Assembly (NCBI GenBank): GCA_964017065.1 | Contig: OZ024786.1 | Location: 9,181,047 to 9,245,046, forward strand | DNA from: Haliclona indistincta | Lineage: Eukaryota > Porifera > Demospongiae > Haplosclerida > Chalinidae | DNA length: 64,000 bases | Direction: 5' to 3' | Part shown: positions 42,201 through 52,044 of the stretch, piece after piece | Numbering within the stretch: position 1 is the stretch's first letter | How the letters are laid out: every line of letters starts with the position of its first letter | Notes under the pieces: generated by a model | The model's database searches: none | What the model was told of the DNA's origin: nothing | The model's input: the letters and a program-made list of their open reading frames with translations, nothing else | Translations under genes and position numbers: made by a program

Positions 42201-44619
42201 AGCTCCTGATATTATAATAATTATATTGCTCAAAAGTAAGAATTTCTTGGTGTTGGAAGTGTATTACGTGATATAAAACAGTGGCGGATCTAGGATTGGA
42301 GAATGGGGGGTTCTCAGTTAAATGGGCGCGCTTGCGCGCCCGCGAATTTTTGAAAACCACGCCCACTTCCGGTCAAAATCTGGCATTGAATTTCTTATTC
42401 GCTTGTTAGTTTAGCCTGCTGTCTACAGCCAGCAGGTGGTGAATGTGGGATAACCCCTAGTTATGTTGTGTAAATTAAATTCCTCATAAGGTATGGCAAT
42501 TAATGTAGCTTGTGAATATCATTATTGAGCGCAAAGGGGGGTTCGCGAGCACCTCTGGATCTACCCTAGATCCGCCACTGTAAAAGCACTCAAATGTGTC
42601 AATAACTTGCCTCTGGCTCGGGCATTGTCAGCTAGGCGCTTCGACTGTTACTGACCACGTCCTTGTGCTTTTATGTCCGTGTAATACACTTGCAATTTTG
42701 AGTGTAATACTTGAACTAGTTTATAATGAGTTTGAGCAACATTGTATTTTAAATATAACACAGATTAAGAGGTTGTGAGCTGGACAGCGATGCTGGCCAT
42801 GAACTGGTCAAGATCCTTACTAACTTAGAAGAGCTAGAACAACTTGAGTGAGTTTGAGAACCATCTGTGTTAACAAAATTAATGCACACTGTAGTTATAC
42901 TGTGCGACAGCCGTGTTTTTAGTCACACATATCTTTGATCCCAAAATCACTGTTTAACTAGAGTTCTAATGAACACATATCCATGCACTGAGCTATGATC
43001 TACATAGTTAGTACACGACTATTCCAGCATTACTACAACAGTCCATAGACGGCACCTGATGACGGCACATGTGAGATTGAGTGCCTGCCATGCAGAACAT
43101 CATGAATATGGATGAATAGGTGGTTGGGTGACTTTAGCTTTATAAAGAAAGCCATGGATAAGCCAGTCGAGAAAGGCTTGCCAGCACTGAAAAGTCTTGT
43201 CAGGCATATAAATTCAGTGAAGAAGAGTGTTTCGTGGAAATTTTTGATTGGGTCTGGGGTTTACATTGATTGAAACTGTTGTACCCAGGGTATGTGTTCA
43301 TTAGCTGTGTAGATTGAATGATTGACTATTATACATGTACGCTTGCAGGTTTTATCGTAATCATCTTGGTGATAAAGGTGTTACAATTATATACCCAGCT
43401 CTCTGCCAAGCCAAGTCTCTGAAACAGATTAGGTAAACCAGTGTTCAATAGATATTTATCACATAACACATGATTTGTATTATTAGTTTCACTAAAAATG
43501 ATATAAAAGATGACGGAGCCTGTGAACTAGCTCAGTATGTGAGGAACACTCGAACTCTGGATCAGATCAGGTATTCTGTTAGATAAGAATAGTGTGTGGC
43601 ATACACTTCTTTTGTGTGTATTGCGGCCAACATGTATGCGTATATCATCAAAACGATTGTTTACTCTAGAAGCTGTGCTGTGTACTTCACTGGCTGCACT
43701 GGTGATAGTTTTGAAAAATAAGTTCTATCATTCCAAATACTGTTAGGTACAATTTCAAGTAGCGCATTGAAACAACTGCGCAGTACAAATATTTCTGTTG
43801 ATTAATTGAGGTCACATAAATTATGGTCACATGCAAATGTACACTGTTCTATAGCCAGTCAATATGGCTGTATAATTCTCATGTGCCCATTTATTTTCCG
43901 TTGTTACATGGTTGTACGTGATCCTTAGAATAATAAGCTCCTAGACTAATACTAGTTAGACCATACCACGTGACTTTCGACCAATCAGATCGCTCAAAAA
44001 GTGTGCATTAAATAGCTTAATGCACACTTTTATTAATGCACCTCGTGGATTAAGTTCTTAATGCACACTTTTATTAATGCACCTCGTCGATTAAGTTCTT
44101 AATGCACACTTTTAGGTAAACAAAGTAAACAAAGATTGGTCGAAAGTCACGCAGTATGGTCTAAAGCCTTTAGACCACACTAGGCCGGTGCATTACGCGA
44201 TATAAAGCACTCGGGCGTCGTCAATAACGGTCTCGAACGCGTGATAATGCACTCGCCTTCGGCTCGTGCATTATCAACGCGTTCTCGACCGTTATTGACC
44301 CCACCCTCGTGCTTTATATCGCGTAATGCACCGCCTAGTGTTGTCTAAATATTACTTAATTTGGAGAGGAGTGCTCTACTTGGTTTATACATGAAGGGTG
44401 TGGCTGAATGACTGGTTCAGTACTGGGAAAAAAAAGTCTTGAATAGTGTGTTCATTAAAATACTAAATGCAACTTCAGTTTTACTTAATGTTCAGAGTTT
44501 GTATTTATCACTGCAGGCTATTCTACAATGATGTCTCGTCTAGAGCTCGACAGGAGTTTTACTTTGCAATGAAATACAGAGAAGAAATGGGATTATCTTA
44601 TGTGAATTACGCCATGTAA
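29092..44619 (+). CDS. NLR receptor: DEATH-NACHT-LRR, complete 13-exon gene
   Basis: Exons: 29092-29101, 29163-29441, 29535-30235, 33033-33216, 34388-36101, 36156-36251, 37438-37521, 39772-39855, 41859-41942, 42764-42847, 43349-43432, 43487-43570, 44517-44619. All have GT-AG borders, phases agree at every junction, and the lengths sum to 3,591 nt (1,196 residues plus stop). Order: DEATH fold (about 5-95), a helical then strand-rich region (about 97-330), a Ser/Thr linker (331-392), NACHT ATPase (Walker A GRPGSGKT at 486-493, Walker B FALDGLDE at 561-568, TSRP near 596), a helical region, then about eight leucine-rich repeats (from about 925). Such cytoplasmic receptors are thought to sense microbial or stress signals and recruit partners through the DEATH domain. 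No promoter element was identified. Introns are packed with MITEs but no coding exon is broken. Confidence 0.92.
30250..30712. mobile_element. pogo/Tigger-like MITE in NLR intron 3
   Basis: Begins CAGTGGAACTTCTCTAAAGC, a Tigger-like terminus, and ends with a degenerate inverted version (GTCCCTATTGGGAGGTGGTT, then CTTAAAGAG). It lies 15 nt after the exon-3 donor. Confidence 0.65.
30860..31547 (+). mobile_element. TGCCTCGGTGG element, copy 1
   Basis: Starts TGCCTCGGTGGGCGGAGCCA (with a CGAGGCA hairpin partner), carries a CAGT/CTGT microsatellite at 30901-30926, and ends CCACCGAGGCATCTGCACC with a small GCACCTTTGGTGC hairpin. Other copies are at 37609-39560 (inverted) and 40284-41790. No transposase was found. 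Confidence 0.75.
31578..31980. repeat. Decayed relative of the piggyBac-like MITE
   Basis: ACTAAATTATCTTGCTGGAA, TTTGTGCTACTGGTCTCAAA and following words match 40470-40590, but the TTAA ends are lost. Confidence 0.6.
32220..32756. mobile_element. hAT-like MITE, TAGTCTCGCGGGCC ends
   Basis: Inverted ends TAGTCTCGCGGGCCAGACGT (about 50 bp with AACGTCTGGTCACTAAGGCC). The target duplication CCATAAGAG (9 bp) stands at 32211-32219 and 32757-32765. It interrupts a short frame beginning ATGGCGTCGTCG at 32095. Confidence 0.88.
32798..32920. repeat. 123-bp foldback
   Basis: GGTTAACCCATGGCACCTCG against CGGTTGCCATGGGTTACC, with inner GATATATAACCTCGG against CCTCGGTTATATCACG. The GATATAA/CTCG vocabulary is shared with the foldback at 44180-44345. 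Confidence 0.85.
33033..33216 (+). CDS. NLR exon 4: Ser/Thr-rich linker
   Basis: 184 nt, starting after TTATCAACATAG and ending before GTTAGC. It encodes ASIDSSCLSYSTDVSEPSLL and on to PPDSHK. It converts phase 0 (exon 3) to phase 1 (exon 5), which is what the flanking exons require, and this is the main support for it. Confidence 0.75.
33334..34290. mobile_element. TIR element, GGTCACACTACGATA family, copy 2 (interrupted)
   Basis: An inverted copy of 14418-14957. The shared ends TATCGTAGTGTGACCGAGGC (34263-34283) and the GTGATCGTGAGGAAAACCGG side are separated by inserted DNA: a 60-bp hairpin (33546-33605, AAGTTTGCAGCCGAGATAAA) and the dispersed repeat at 33632-34193. It lies in NLR intron 4. 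Confidence 0.75.
33632..34193 (+). repeat. Dispersed repeat, copy 2
   Basis: Inverted copy of 6904-7437. It is nested within the 33334-34290 element, so it inserted later. A short CATA microsatellite (34092-34106) is private to this copy. Confidence 0.8.
34388..36101 (+). CDS. NLR exon 5: NACHT domain
   Basis: A single 1,714-nt exon. FKILISGRPGSGKTFLLNKL is the P-loop, GFCFALDGLDEYP the Walker B with the extended acidic motif of NACHT proteins, and VVVTSRPTHSHVV the sensor-1 strand. Downstream LSKLSAILIFSS and VFSFQHLTIQEFLGAFHL match the helical region with the FxHxxxQEFLAA-like motif typical of NLRs. The exon ends with the first LRR-like helix (KSHMHLTDLLMNYCHVGPDG). Confidence 0.95.
36156..44619 (+). 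CDS. NLR exons 6-13: leucine-rich repeats
   Basis: One 96-nt exon, six exons of exactly 84 nt (28 residues) and a 103-nt terminal exon. Each 84-nt exon holds one ribonuclease-inhibitor-type repeat in the same phase, for example GLRGCELDSDAGHELVKIL and FYRNHLGDKGVTIIYPAL. Identical size and phase allow repeats to be gained or skipped without a frameshift. The protein ends MGLSYVNYAM at 44616. Conserved LxxLxLxxN cores are visible but degenerate in the last repeat. Confidence 0.9.
36530..37065. mobile_element. TACCGTATAGCCGG-family MITE in NLR intron 6
   Basis: Starts TACCGTATAGCCGGTTAATT and ends ACCGACTATTCGGTA (diverged). Relative of 3581-3760. Confidence 0.7.
37193..37400. mobile_element. 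208-bp MITE, TACCGTACAGCTAG ends
   Basis: TACCGTACAGCTAGA and TCTAGCTGTACGGTA are inverted, with TTTTGGTGGAC/GTCCACCAAAA inside. Internal TTAGTCGCCAAA words repeat. It ends 37 nt before an LRR exon. Confidence 0.85.
37963..39399. mobile_element. CCAAGGGCG-family TIR element, copy 2
   Basis: Ends CCAAGGGCGTGTAGAGAGAA and the inverse (two mismatches), 5-bp duplication CATAA (37958-37962, 39400-39404). Interior blocks match 1267-1870. It is longer because of the insertion at 38077-38909. Confidence 0.87.
38077..38909. mobile_element. CATAGATA-family TIR element, innermost of the nest
   Basis: Ends CATAGATACAATATACTCAC and TGTATCTATG (inverse), continuing with CAGGGATTAGCAACG. Target duplication ATTAAAC (38070-38076, 38910-38916), 833 bp. 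A second inverted layer (GTTACGGGTTAAATTT against ATATTTAACCCGTAAC) lies inside the ends. Same family as 5660-6393. Confidence 0.88.
40458..41047. mobile_element. piggyBac-like MITE nested in copy 3
   Basis: TTAA at 40454-40457 and 41048-41051. Ends CCCTTTAATTAC and, inverted, CCCTTTAACCCC. 590 bp. The flanking TGCCTCGGTGG element is contiguous when this is removed. Confidence 0.8.
41330..41640. repeat. CTGCTG-rich minisatellite
   Basis: About four degenerate units of roughly 75 bp with GCTGGATAGCTGC, TAGCCTG, TTCCATAGC and GCTATGATCTGCTG. Confidence 0.85.
42279..42580. mobile_element. MITE, CAGTGGCGGATC ends
   Basis: CAGTGGCGGATCTAGG and CCTAGATCCGCCACTG are inverted. Duplication TAAAA on both sides (42274-42278, 42581-42585). 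GGATCCGCCACTG words in the array at 49-56 kb resemble this terminus. Confidence 0.85.
43956..44164. repeat. Foldback with internal tandem repeat
   Basis: TTAGACCATACCACGTGACT and GACTTTCGACCAATC are inverted at the other end (GATTGGTCGAAAGTCACG). Inside, AATGCACACTTTTATTAATG recurs in tandem (about 58-bp period). Confidence 0.8.
44180..44345. repeat. Foldback, GGTGCATTACGCGATATAAA
   Basis: Arms GGTGCATTACGCGATATAAA and its inverse enclose inverted AATAACGGTC and ATAATGCAC. It is directly adjacent to the previous foldback. Confidence 0.85.
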
Positions 44620-46036
44620 ATAGAACAGAACATACATGTGTGTTATTATAGACTATTATTATAGTTTGACAATAGTACGCCTTATTTTGTGTAATGTTAT
44701 TGTAATAATTACTCAAGAGAAAAAAACACTGATAAGAATTGCAGAATGTTTGCTTCTTTTTGCATTGGAATGGATGCTAACATATGCACGTGTAGTTAGC
44801 CCTTTTTGCGCATGCTCAGTTTAGCAGTGAGCATGTGCAATCACGAGGCGAGGTTGTTGTGTTGTTGTGTGGCTGAGTCTGTACCTCCCTCTTCTGTATC
44901 AGTAACAAGTCACACAGTTGCAGGTTTGTTATGTGAGGTTCCGTGAGCGTACATGTACATTTACTTGGTTTATTCAGGCGAGAGTCAGTTCACCAGCTTT
45001 GAACGAGGCTCTGCTACTACTAGTGCTTGTCATCATCGGGATTTGGTCTTTTTGGGATTCGCGCTTCACTATCAGCGACACGACTGCTTGTTTCACTGTA
45101 AGTCAGACTTAGTCAGTAAGCAAGAGTTGTTATGTAGATACAAGGTCACGTGTCCACCATGATTGTGAATTGTTTGGATTTCTTAGTAGAAATTTGTTTG
45201 CTATGACATTATCAGAGGTGTAGGACGGTATCAAATATTAATCGGGTATAAGATAGCTAGCTTTTATTTTTAACAGCGAAGATGTTGTATACCTTGCTAT
45301 CAACATGAACAGTTAGTCTGTCTTCAGGAGGTGTGGCTTATTCGTGGGAGGTGCCTTTCAATTCAGTTGTTTTTTAAAGTTATTTTTAGTTTATGACACA
45401 ATCTTATTATCACTTTAGTTTGAGCTTAGACATGGTTCCTTTAGTTGTATGAAATTTAAATGTAATGTCAATAAATAGTACAAAAATTTGGCGTAATGTG
45501 TTGGTTAGCCAGGAAATGAATATTATCGGGCTTTGTAAAGTATGAGCCGACCAAGCGTAATGTGTGTTGCCCTGAAACTGATTTTACTGTTTGATTTTCG
45601 TTTATCACAAAGCCGACTTGTGTTATTAACAGGTTGCTCTACCATACAGACAAGACAAGTTGGTTGATCTGAGAGCCTGTATCTGTACCTCTGACAACAT
45701 AGCCGTCGGGTTCATGTTCTGAATCGAGTGAAGTTCTGAGCGAGTGTCCTGAAATGTTGAGAGTGACGACCTTTATTGATCAGGTTTTGTAATTATTAAA
45801 CATTTCTTGATGTACAGTAAAATATTGATTTTGCGATGTTTCATACGCTATGATCAGTCTCATAAGTTAGTTTTTAATTCAGCTGTGATTCTTCACTTTA
45901 CTGCATAGATTTGCTCTTCTTTTGTATGTATGTGACCGTGTGTATGTCCGTGCAAGCGTGTGCGTGTTCATGCATGTGTGCACTTGGGCAAGCAGCACAT
46001 GTGTGGATTACATGTTTACAAACAGTTGTGCAAACC
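44620..46036. other. Intergenic downstream of the NLR gene
   Basis: Holds the presumed NLR 3' UTR. A GC-richer stretch (44820-45115) ends CTGTAAGTCAG and could be a non-coding first exon. No protein was recognised. Confidence 0.35.
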
Positions 46037-46334
46037 ATTGTTAGGATTATGTCATAATTGTAGGCATGCAAACAATACCGTATAGCGGAAAATGTTCGCG
46101 AATTACAGGCAATTCGCAAATTTATTTGACCTGACCTTGAGTTTGGCTTTGTCAATCTTAGTGTTAGCTTTATGTTGCTCCTTGTTGTGGTATTTTCTTT
46201 TGAAAATGAAGGAATCATGGGGAGCTTTTGCATTTTTTTGTAGCTGAAGTGGCTGCAATTTTGGACCAGATCTGCTCAACAACTGAGTACTGCAAAAACT
46301 CTTAGAAGACATGACGGCACTTGTACACGAGAAC

Positions 46335-46689
46335 TTAGCCTCGTACCCAGGCCTGCTCTATTGAGCTGAAGGCCTGGTACACACTGTTCGCGCATGCGTG
46401 TAATTAAAAAACATGTGCGTGTCTCAGTTGCTCTGACTTTAGCGCGATGCTCACTATTTCAGCTCACAACGTCGCGTACTGGACACAAATCAGCTAAACA
46501 TACCTGTCGGCCGCGCGGAAGTTCGCTATGCACTATCTACGTTGTGTTCATCACGTGGCTAGCCAAGTAGCACGGAGAAATGTACGGTAAGTATCTGCGT
46601 TTTAACCGGATGTTGGATAAATTAAACGCATGCGCGAACAGTGTGTACCAGGCCGTCAGCTCAATAGAGCAGGCCTGGGTACGAGGCTA
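46335..46689. mobile_element. hAT-like MITE, TAGCCTCGTACCCAGG ends
   Basis: About 68-bp inverted ends (TAGCCTCGTACCCAGGCCTG). 8-bp duplication ACGAGAAC at 46327-46334 and 46690-46697. 355 bp. The TAGCCTCG-type terminus and 8-bp duplication fit hAT. Confidence 0.9.
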
Positions 46690-46736
46690 ACGAGAACTAA
46701 GCATTCCGCGTGACCGTCTACGTTAGCAAGCTAGAG

Positions 46737-46937
46737 ATGGCAGGTAGAGAGATTCCTTGCTTTTGCGACGACTGCGCCGGCGATAAGGTTTCTCAAACCG
46801 TGATAACGCTGGAAAAGGCTGTTCAAGGTATAACTGAGTTTCGCACCGCCAATATGTCAACCACTGGGAACAAGTACAGTACTGCTAATGCTCGTAGACA
46901 CATGGAAGCAATCACTCTGGGCATGCTGCATAGATAG
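46737..46937 (+). pseudogene. Possible exon or transposon-protein N-terminus
   Basis: From ATG at 46737 the frame reads MAGREIPCFCDDCAGDKVSQ and on for 67 codons. A CxCxxC start recalls zinc-binding N-termini of some large transposon proteins, but no continuation was found. It could equally be chance. Confidence 0.25.
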
Positions 46938-47258
46938 AAACAGTTAGCTCTGGATGAACACCTTTTACAAGAACTTCAGTTGTGAGATCTTCCTGTGCAT
47001 TCTCCGGTGTAATGGGCATGTCTAGTTTACTTGTTTTCCTGTGCCCGAGAATAGTTTACTGTGCTAGTCATTCTTGTGATTTCGGCAGTGTCAAGTTGAG
47101 GCTGCGTCCTACTAATTGCAGCTGTCACTGTCACATGCGTGTGTGTTTGTGTGTGATAGAAGTAGAAAGAAGTTGTGTGAAGTGTACTTTGCTCATACGC
47201 ATTAGTTGTCTGCATTATCAGCTAATCATTGCACATGTTTGCAACTATAGTGTGTAGC

Positions 47259-48290
47259 TTTGTGATCCTAGGAAGTCAGGAATTGATTGTCTGGAACGTT
47301 GGTATTTAGCTCCCAAGTGTTCTTAGAGGAGTATTCTTTCCAATTTACTCAAATTGATTGTTCCGGCTGTCCAACCATTTCTTGACTATCTGTCCTCTTA
47401 GTCAAACCGTGGACCGGGACCATCTGTGGATTGTCTTGCGCAAACCGTGGATCGGCAATATCCATTCTTTGACCAGACAAACCATGGATCACCTGCGCAA
47501 AGTGTGGATTAAGCTTGCGCAAAGCGTGGACTATGGAACAAACCGTGGAACATGGCCTATAGCCGCCCCACAGCATGCTATGCATCAAGTTCTCTCCAGT
47601 GCAGCATGCAAATCTGAGCCAGCTAACATTCTGGGCGCCCCACAGCATGTTTATTATACCACAGCGCAACTTGTCATTACTAATACCAATTCACTGGGCT
47701 CGATCATTGTTCACAGTGTGCTCAAAAAGAACATTTTTAGGGATGGCTGTTTATCCTCAAGCATAGGAAAAGGTGTCAGCTTTTTTAGTTCAAAGCATTA
47801 TAGTAAGTGTGTGCGCATCAAGTTCTGATCAATGCCCGAATTGTAGCCATTTATAACTTCCGGTGGCATAAGCAATAGCAAACAGTCCACAGTCTGAATG
47901 GCCAACTTGTTCTAGCACTTTATAGTGTACTATGTTAACCGATTCAAATAGTAACCGACATCAAATCTGCTTGCGCTTCATAGCGGCTTCCGGTAGGACA
48001 ATTCATGGATTGTTTGCGTAATCCACACTTTGCGCAAGACAATCCATGGATGGTCCCAATCCACGGTTTGTGCACAACATATTCAGTAACATACATTGTG
48101 AGAGAATTATGCGCTACCTCCACAAGTATAAGTATTGCAATGCAGCATTGCTGTTGCTACTGCTGAGCTTGCTCTGTTTTTTTGTTGTTGTTCAGTTATG
48201 CATATGTACATGTACACGTATTTACACGAAAAAAAAAATTATAAGTAAATACAGCTACATACAGGACTGTGCTACGGTAGAGAATACGAC
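47259..48290. repeat. Older, diverged array unit (R0)
   Basis: GATTGTCTGGAACGTTGGTA, TTTCTTGACTATCTG and ATTGCAATGCAGCAT match the units further right. It is split by the TIR element at 47403-48070. Confidence 0.75.
47403..48070. mobile_element. TIR element rich in CAAACCGTGGA
   Basis: Ends CAAACCGTGGACCGGGACCA and, inverted, CAAACCGTGGATTGGGACCA, about 45 bp. Several extra ACCGTGGA and GCGCAAAG words lie inside the left end, as if transposase-binding sites were repeated. Confidence 0.8.
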
Positions 48291-48590
48291 ATCATGCAAA
48301 CCATTGTTAGGATTATGTAAATGTGGGCATGCAAACAATACCGTATAGCGGGAAATGTTCGCAAATATTATAGACTGCAAGCAAAATTCATCTGACCTGG
48401 CCTTGAGTTTGGCTTTGTCAATCTTAGTGTTGTCCTTATGTTGCTCCTTGTTGTGGGTCTTTTTCTTGAAAATGAAGGAGTCCTGGTGAGCTTTTAGATT
48501 TTTTTTATTGCCGAAGTGGCTGCAATCTTGGACCAGATCTGCCTCAACGACTGAGTACTGCCTAAAGTCATGTAAGACATGACGAATATG

Positions 48591-49130
48591 TTAAGATTCG
48601 TTGAGCGAGTAAATCTGACGGTATACTACTGACTAGCACTTGGAACAATGACTATAGCAACAACTGAACAAACTGCATGATACAAAGACTTAAATAGATA
48701 AAAACGGGCTAGCACAGCAGATTACAAGAAGTTAAAGGCTGACATGACAGAAAGAATTGCTGACTATACACAAAACTGAATACATGAATAGTGAATAGAA
48801 ACGCTGACATAGACAGGAACAAACACATACAACAGGCAAAATTTAACACAACACCTATCTATCTATGTCCAACAGTCTAAAATGTCTATCTTCAACAGAA
48901 TACAGGGCTGCTTTGTCGATCTCTTGGAACTTCGACCTCTCTTCATGGTTATAGACTTGATACTACAGTCCTATTAGTCCCCAGCTAGCTGCTCGTCATG
49001 TATATGTATGAGCTCGTGCGTGTGTTAACGATTGAGAGGTGTGGCAATCAATAAAATAGTCTATGAATTAATTAAACGTGCTCGTGAAAGGGGGAATTGG
49101 CCCCCGATCCCCCCCTGGATCCGCCACTGC
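48591..49130. other. AT-rich spacer, no gene
   Basis: Nothing recognised before the GGGGGAATTGGCCCCCGATC terminus shared with the array. Confidence 0.4.
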
Positions 49131-51190
49131 CTGCACTAGTCTTATTGTGTGAATGACTGCTACTGATCCCATCCCTCGAGTGATTCTATAATTTACAGCG
49201 TCTACTCTGTCCTATTTGGAAGAGCTCAAATGCCTCGACTGATAAACTGATCTATCACTGCATCATTGTTACCATTGACTACCATAGCTTGACGAAGCAC
49301 TCGATCGTTTCACCACATGCCTGTGTGTCAGAATTGATTGTCTGGAACGTTGGTATTTAGCTCCCAAGCGTTCTTGGAGGATCTTTACAATCAGTAAAAT
49401 AGTCTATGAATTAATTAAACGTGCTCGCGAAGGGGGGAATTGGCCCCCGATTCCCCCCCCCTGGATCCACCACTGCCTGCACTAGTCGTATTGTGTACTA
49501 GTCGTGCACATCAGCAACAACAGAGCTATAAATACATTCATGAATGGCTGTTGCCTTGACTTCTGACTTGACTTCTGAAGTGACTTCTGACTAGACTTCT
49601 GTACCGGACACTTCTAACCCGTATTATGGTGCGCCGTTTGTAAAAGGATTATTGCTTGCTCTGTTTTTTGTTGTTGCAAATACATTCAGTTATGCACTGA
49701 TTGCACTCATCGAATGATATTACACTATATACACATTTATCTATAAGTGCAAACCTCTTCATTATTATCCCATCTGGTCGCTTAATTCTGACATTGGTGT
49801 TGCAACTGGTCTGACCAATGTGTTAGGTATTATAATATTGTAACACTGTAGTATAATATTTTTATAGACACATTTTTGAGCTGCATTCTTGTCTATAGAG
49901 TCATATTTTTGTCTCTCAAGTCTACGTTATGACATCTTTATACATGCTGTATGTACGTATTAATTGATGCTTTATTCTAGTTGGTATTAATTGTTGTTTT
50001 GATCGAATATTGACTTTATGAAGTGTTCGGTAGCCATCTTAGCATCACTAGCTTGGGACACCACTACCACTAGGACTTGGGTAATCCAGACTCTGTATGT
50101 GTTCCGCCCACATATTGTTATCATCATTTCCGCTAGCTTGTTGGGGATTTCTACTTATTATCCTTCTCTGTTTTTGTTTATTTTTACTTCGTTCTTAAGT
50201 TATTGATTTCAAGGTGAACTTGTTCTTGATCAAGTCAGAAACTGCAGCCTGCTCTTAAGTGCGACGATGGATAGTCTTTGTATCCAAAAAAACACGTGAA
50301 GGTGCAAGAAATTCGATAACAGATTTCGGGTGTCGACGACAAATGTAGAACTTCTCTTTGTATTTATTGGCTTCTTTTTGTACACTTTATCATCTGGATA
50401 TGCCGATCAAGTAGTATGTGTATTACATGGTTACAACGCATCCTGCCAGATCTTTCACTCTTTGATAATGTGTCCATACCTGTCAGTGCAACGCCTCCTC
50501 TGCTCTACTCCCTTATTCCTTAAGAATGTGTCTCATCATCACTTTCTTCAGCGAGCTCATCTGCTGTGTATTCAGACACCACTGTCTAGCATAGTCGAAA
50601 GAATTTGCCGTTGATTAGTAGAGATGGAATTGGATGGGTAAAACCATTAGTATTCGCTTCAATGAAAGAATTTATCACAGTACAGCTCACTAATTGTGAC
50701 AAGAAACAGCCGAGGTTGGAGCGTTCAGCTATCTTTATGAACTTTCGTCACTCTGTGAGCAGTTTCCTACCTCCAGTAAGGGCGTCCTTTGCTTTCTTCA
50801 CTTCAGATAAATTATTGTAAAGGACATAAACACACGAGAACTAAGCATTGGTGTAATGGGTGTGTCCAGTTCACTCATTTTCCCGCTCTTTTAGTGGGTG
50901 TGTCATTGTAACACCATGCGTTTCGTAGGTGCTTAGTTTTAAGTGACTGAACTAAAAGAATAATTTATGTCATCTCCTAGTTACCAATCGGCATGAAGTG
51001 TTTCAACACTATTGCAAGCCCATTTTCAGTTGTAATGTCAAATGCCTAATACTCTTTTCACAGTGTAGTATTTTGATCTTGAGCACAGCATTGGTTTAGG
51101 TTATACTTTATAATATAAGTGATAGTAAGTGATAGTTTCAATGGGGAAATAATACTGATGAGTGAGTGAATCAGTGTGTATGCATGTGTA
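49131..51190. repeat. Array unit R1
   Basis: Unit of about 2.05 kb beginning CCTGCACTAGTCTTATTGTG. Compared with R2 it lacks about 370 bp between two homologous small ORFs, which are fused here, and the first carries an in-frame TAG near 49593. Confidence 0.85.
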
Positions 51191-51588
51191 CCTGCACTAG
51201 TCTTATTGTGAATACTGAGTGGCTGCTACTGATCATTTTGTTCTATAATTTACAGCGTCTACTCTGTCCTATTTGGAAGAGCTCAAATGCCTCGACTGAG
51301 AAACTGATCTATAATTGTTACCATTGACTACCAAAGCTTGATGAAGCACTCGATCGTTCCACCGCATGCCTGTGTGTAAGAATTGATTGTCTGGAACGTT
51401 GGTATTTAGCTACCAAGTGTTCTTGGAGGATCTTTACAATCAATAAAATAGTCTATGAATTAATTAAACGTGCTCGCGAAGGGGGAATTGGCCCCCGATT
51501 CCCCCCTGAATCCGCCACTGCCTGCACTAGTCGTATTGTGTACTAGTCGTGCACATCAGCAACAGCAGAGCTATAAATAAATTCATGA

Positions 51589-51795
51589 ATGGCTGTTGCC
51601 TTGACTTCTGACTTGACTTCTGACTTGACTTCTGTACCGGACACTTCTAACCCGTATTATGGCGCGCCGTTTGTAAAAGGATCATTACTAAGTTCTGCTA
51701 AGCTTGCTCTGCTTTTTTTTGTTGCAAATACATTCAGTTATGCACTGATTGCACTCATACAAAAAAAACAACAAATTGATTGTGCCGGCTGTTGA
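51589..51795 (+). CDS. Small hydrophobic ORF, array unit R2
   Basis: A 68-codon frame: a TSDL-repeat N-terminus (MAVALTSDLTSDLTSVPDTS), then KLALLFFVANTFSYALIALI, long enough for one membrane helix. A TATA-like CTATAAATA lies about 20 nt upstream. The R3 version (58567-58767) is also open. R1 is interrupted. Conservation is expected from recent duplication, so it is weak evidence of coding. Confidence 0.35.
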   Translation: MAVALTSDLTSDLTSVPDTSNPYYGAPFVKGSLLSSAKLALLFFVANTFSYALIALIQKKQQIDCAGC

Positions 51796-51960
51796 ACCTT
51801 TTCTTGACTATCTATTCAATTGTCCTCTTTGTCTGCATCATCGTTCTCTGTCAATACAGCATCTTTACTGTATAGATTAGCAATCTACTAAAATCTGACT
51901 TAGCATACTTTGTGAGAGAATTATACTCTACCTGCACAAACAGCAATATTGCAATGCAGC

Positions 51961-52044
51961 ATGGCTGTTGCTTCTGCTAAGCTTGCTCTGTTTTTTGTTG
52001 TTGCAAATACATTCAGTTATGCACTGATTGCACTCATCGAATGA
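51961..52044 (+). CDS. 27-residue hydrophobic ORF, unit R2
   Basis: MAVASAKLALFFVVANTFSY then ALIALIE-stop, a shortened duplicate of the ORF at 51589. The R3 counterpart (from 58949) is frameshifted by extra T residues. Low coding confidence. Confidence 0.25.
   Translation: MAVASAKLALFFVVANTFSYALIALIE

Larger units (their letters stand above)
46037..48590. repeat. Direct repeat pair of about 290 bp
   Basis: 46037-46315 and 48295-48590 share GCAAACCATTGTTAGGATTA, ACAATACCGTATAGCGG, GAGTTTGGCTTTGTCAATCT and TGGACCAGATCTGC. The intervening DNA contains a MITE, a TIR element and part of the older array unit. Confidence 0.85.

Noticed and set aside
47358..47828. 156-codon plus-strand frame and its 106-codon antisense
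   Set aside because: Both fall in the CAAACCGTGGA-type TIR element, and the sequence is made of its short end repeats.
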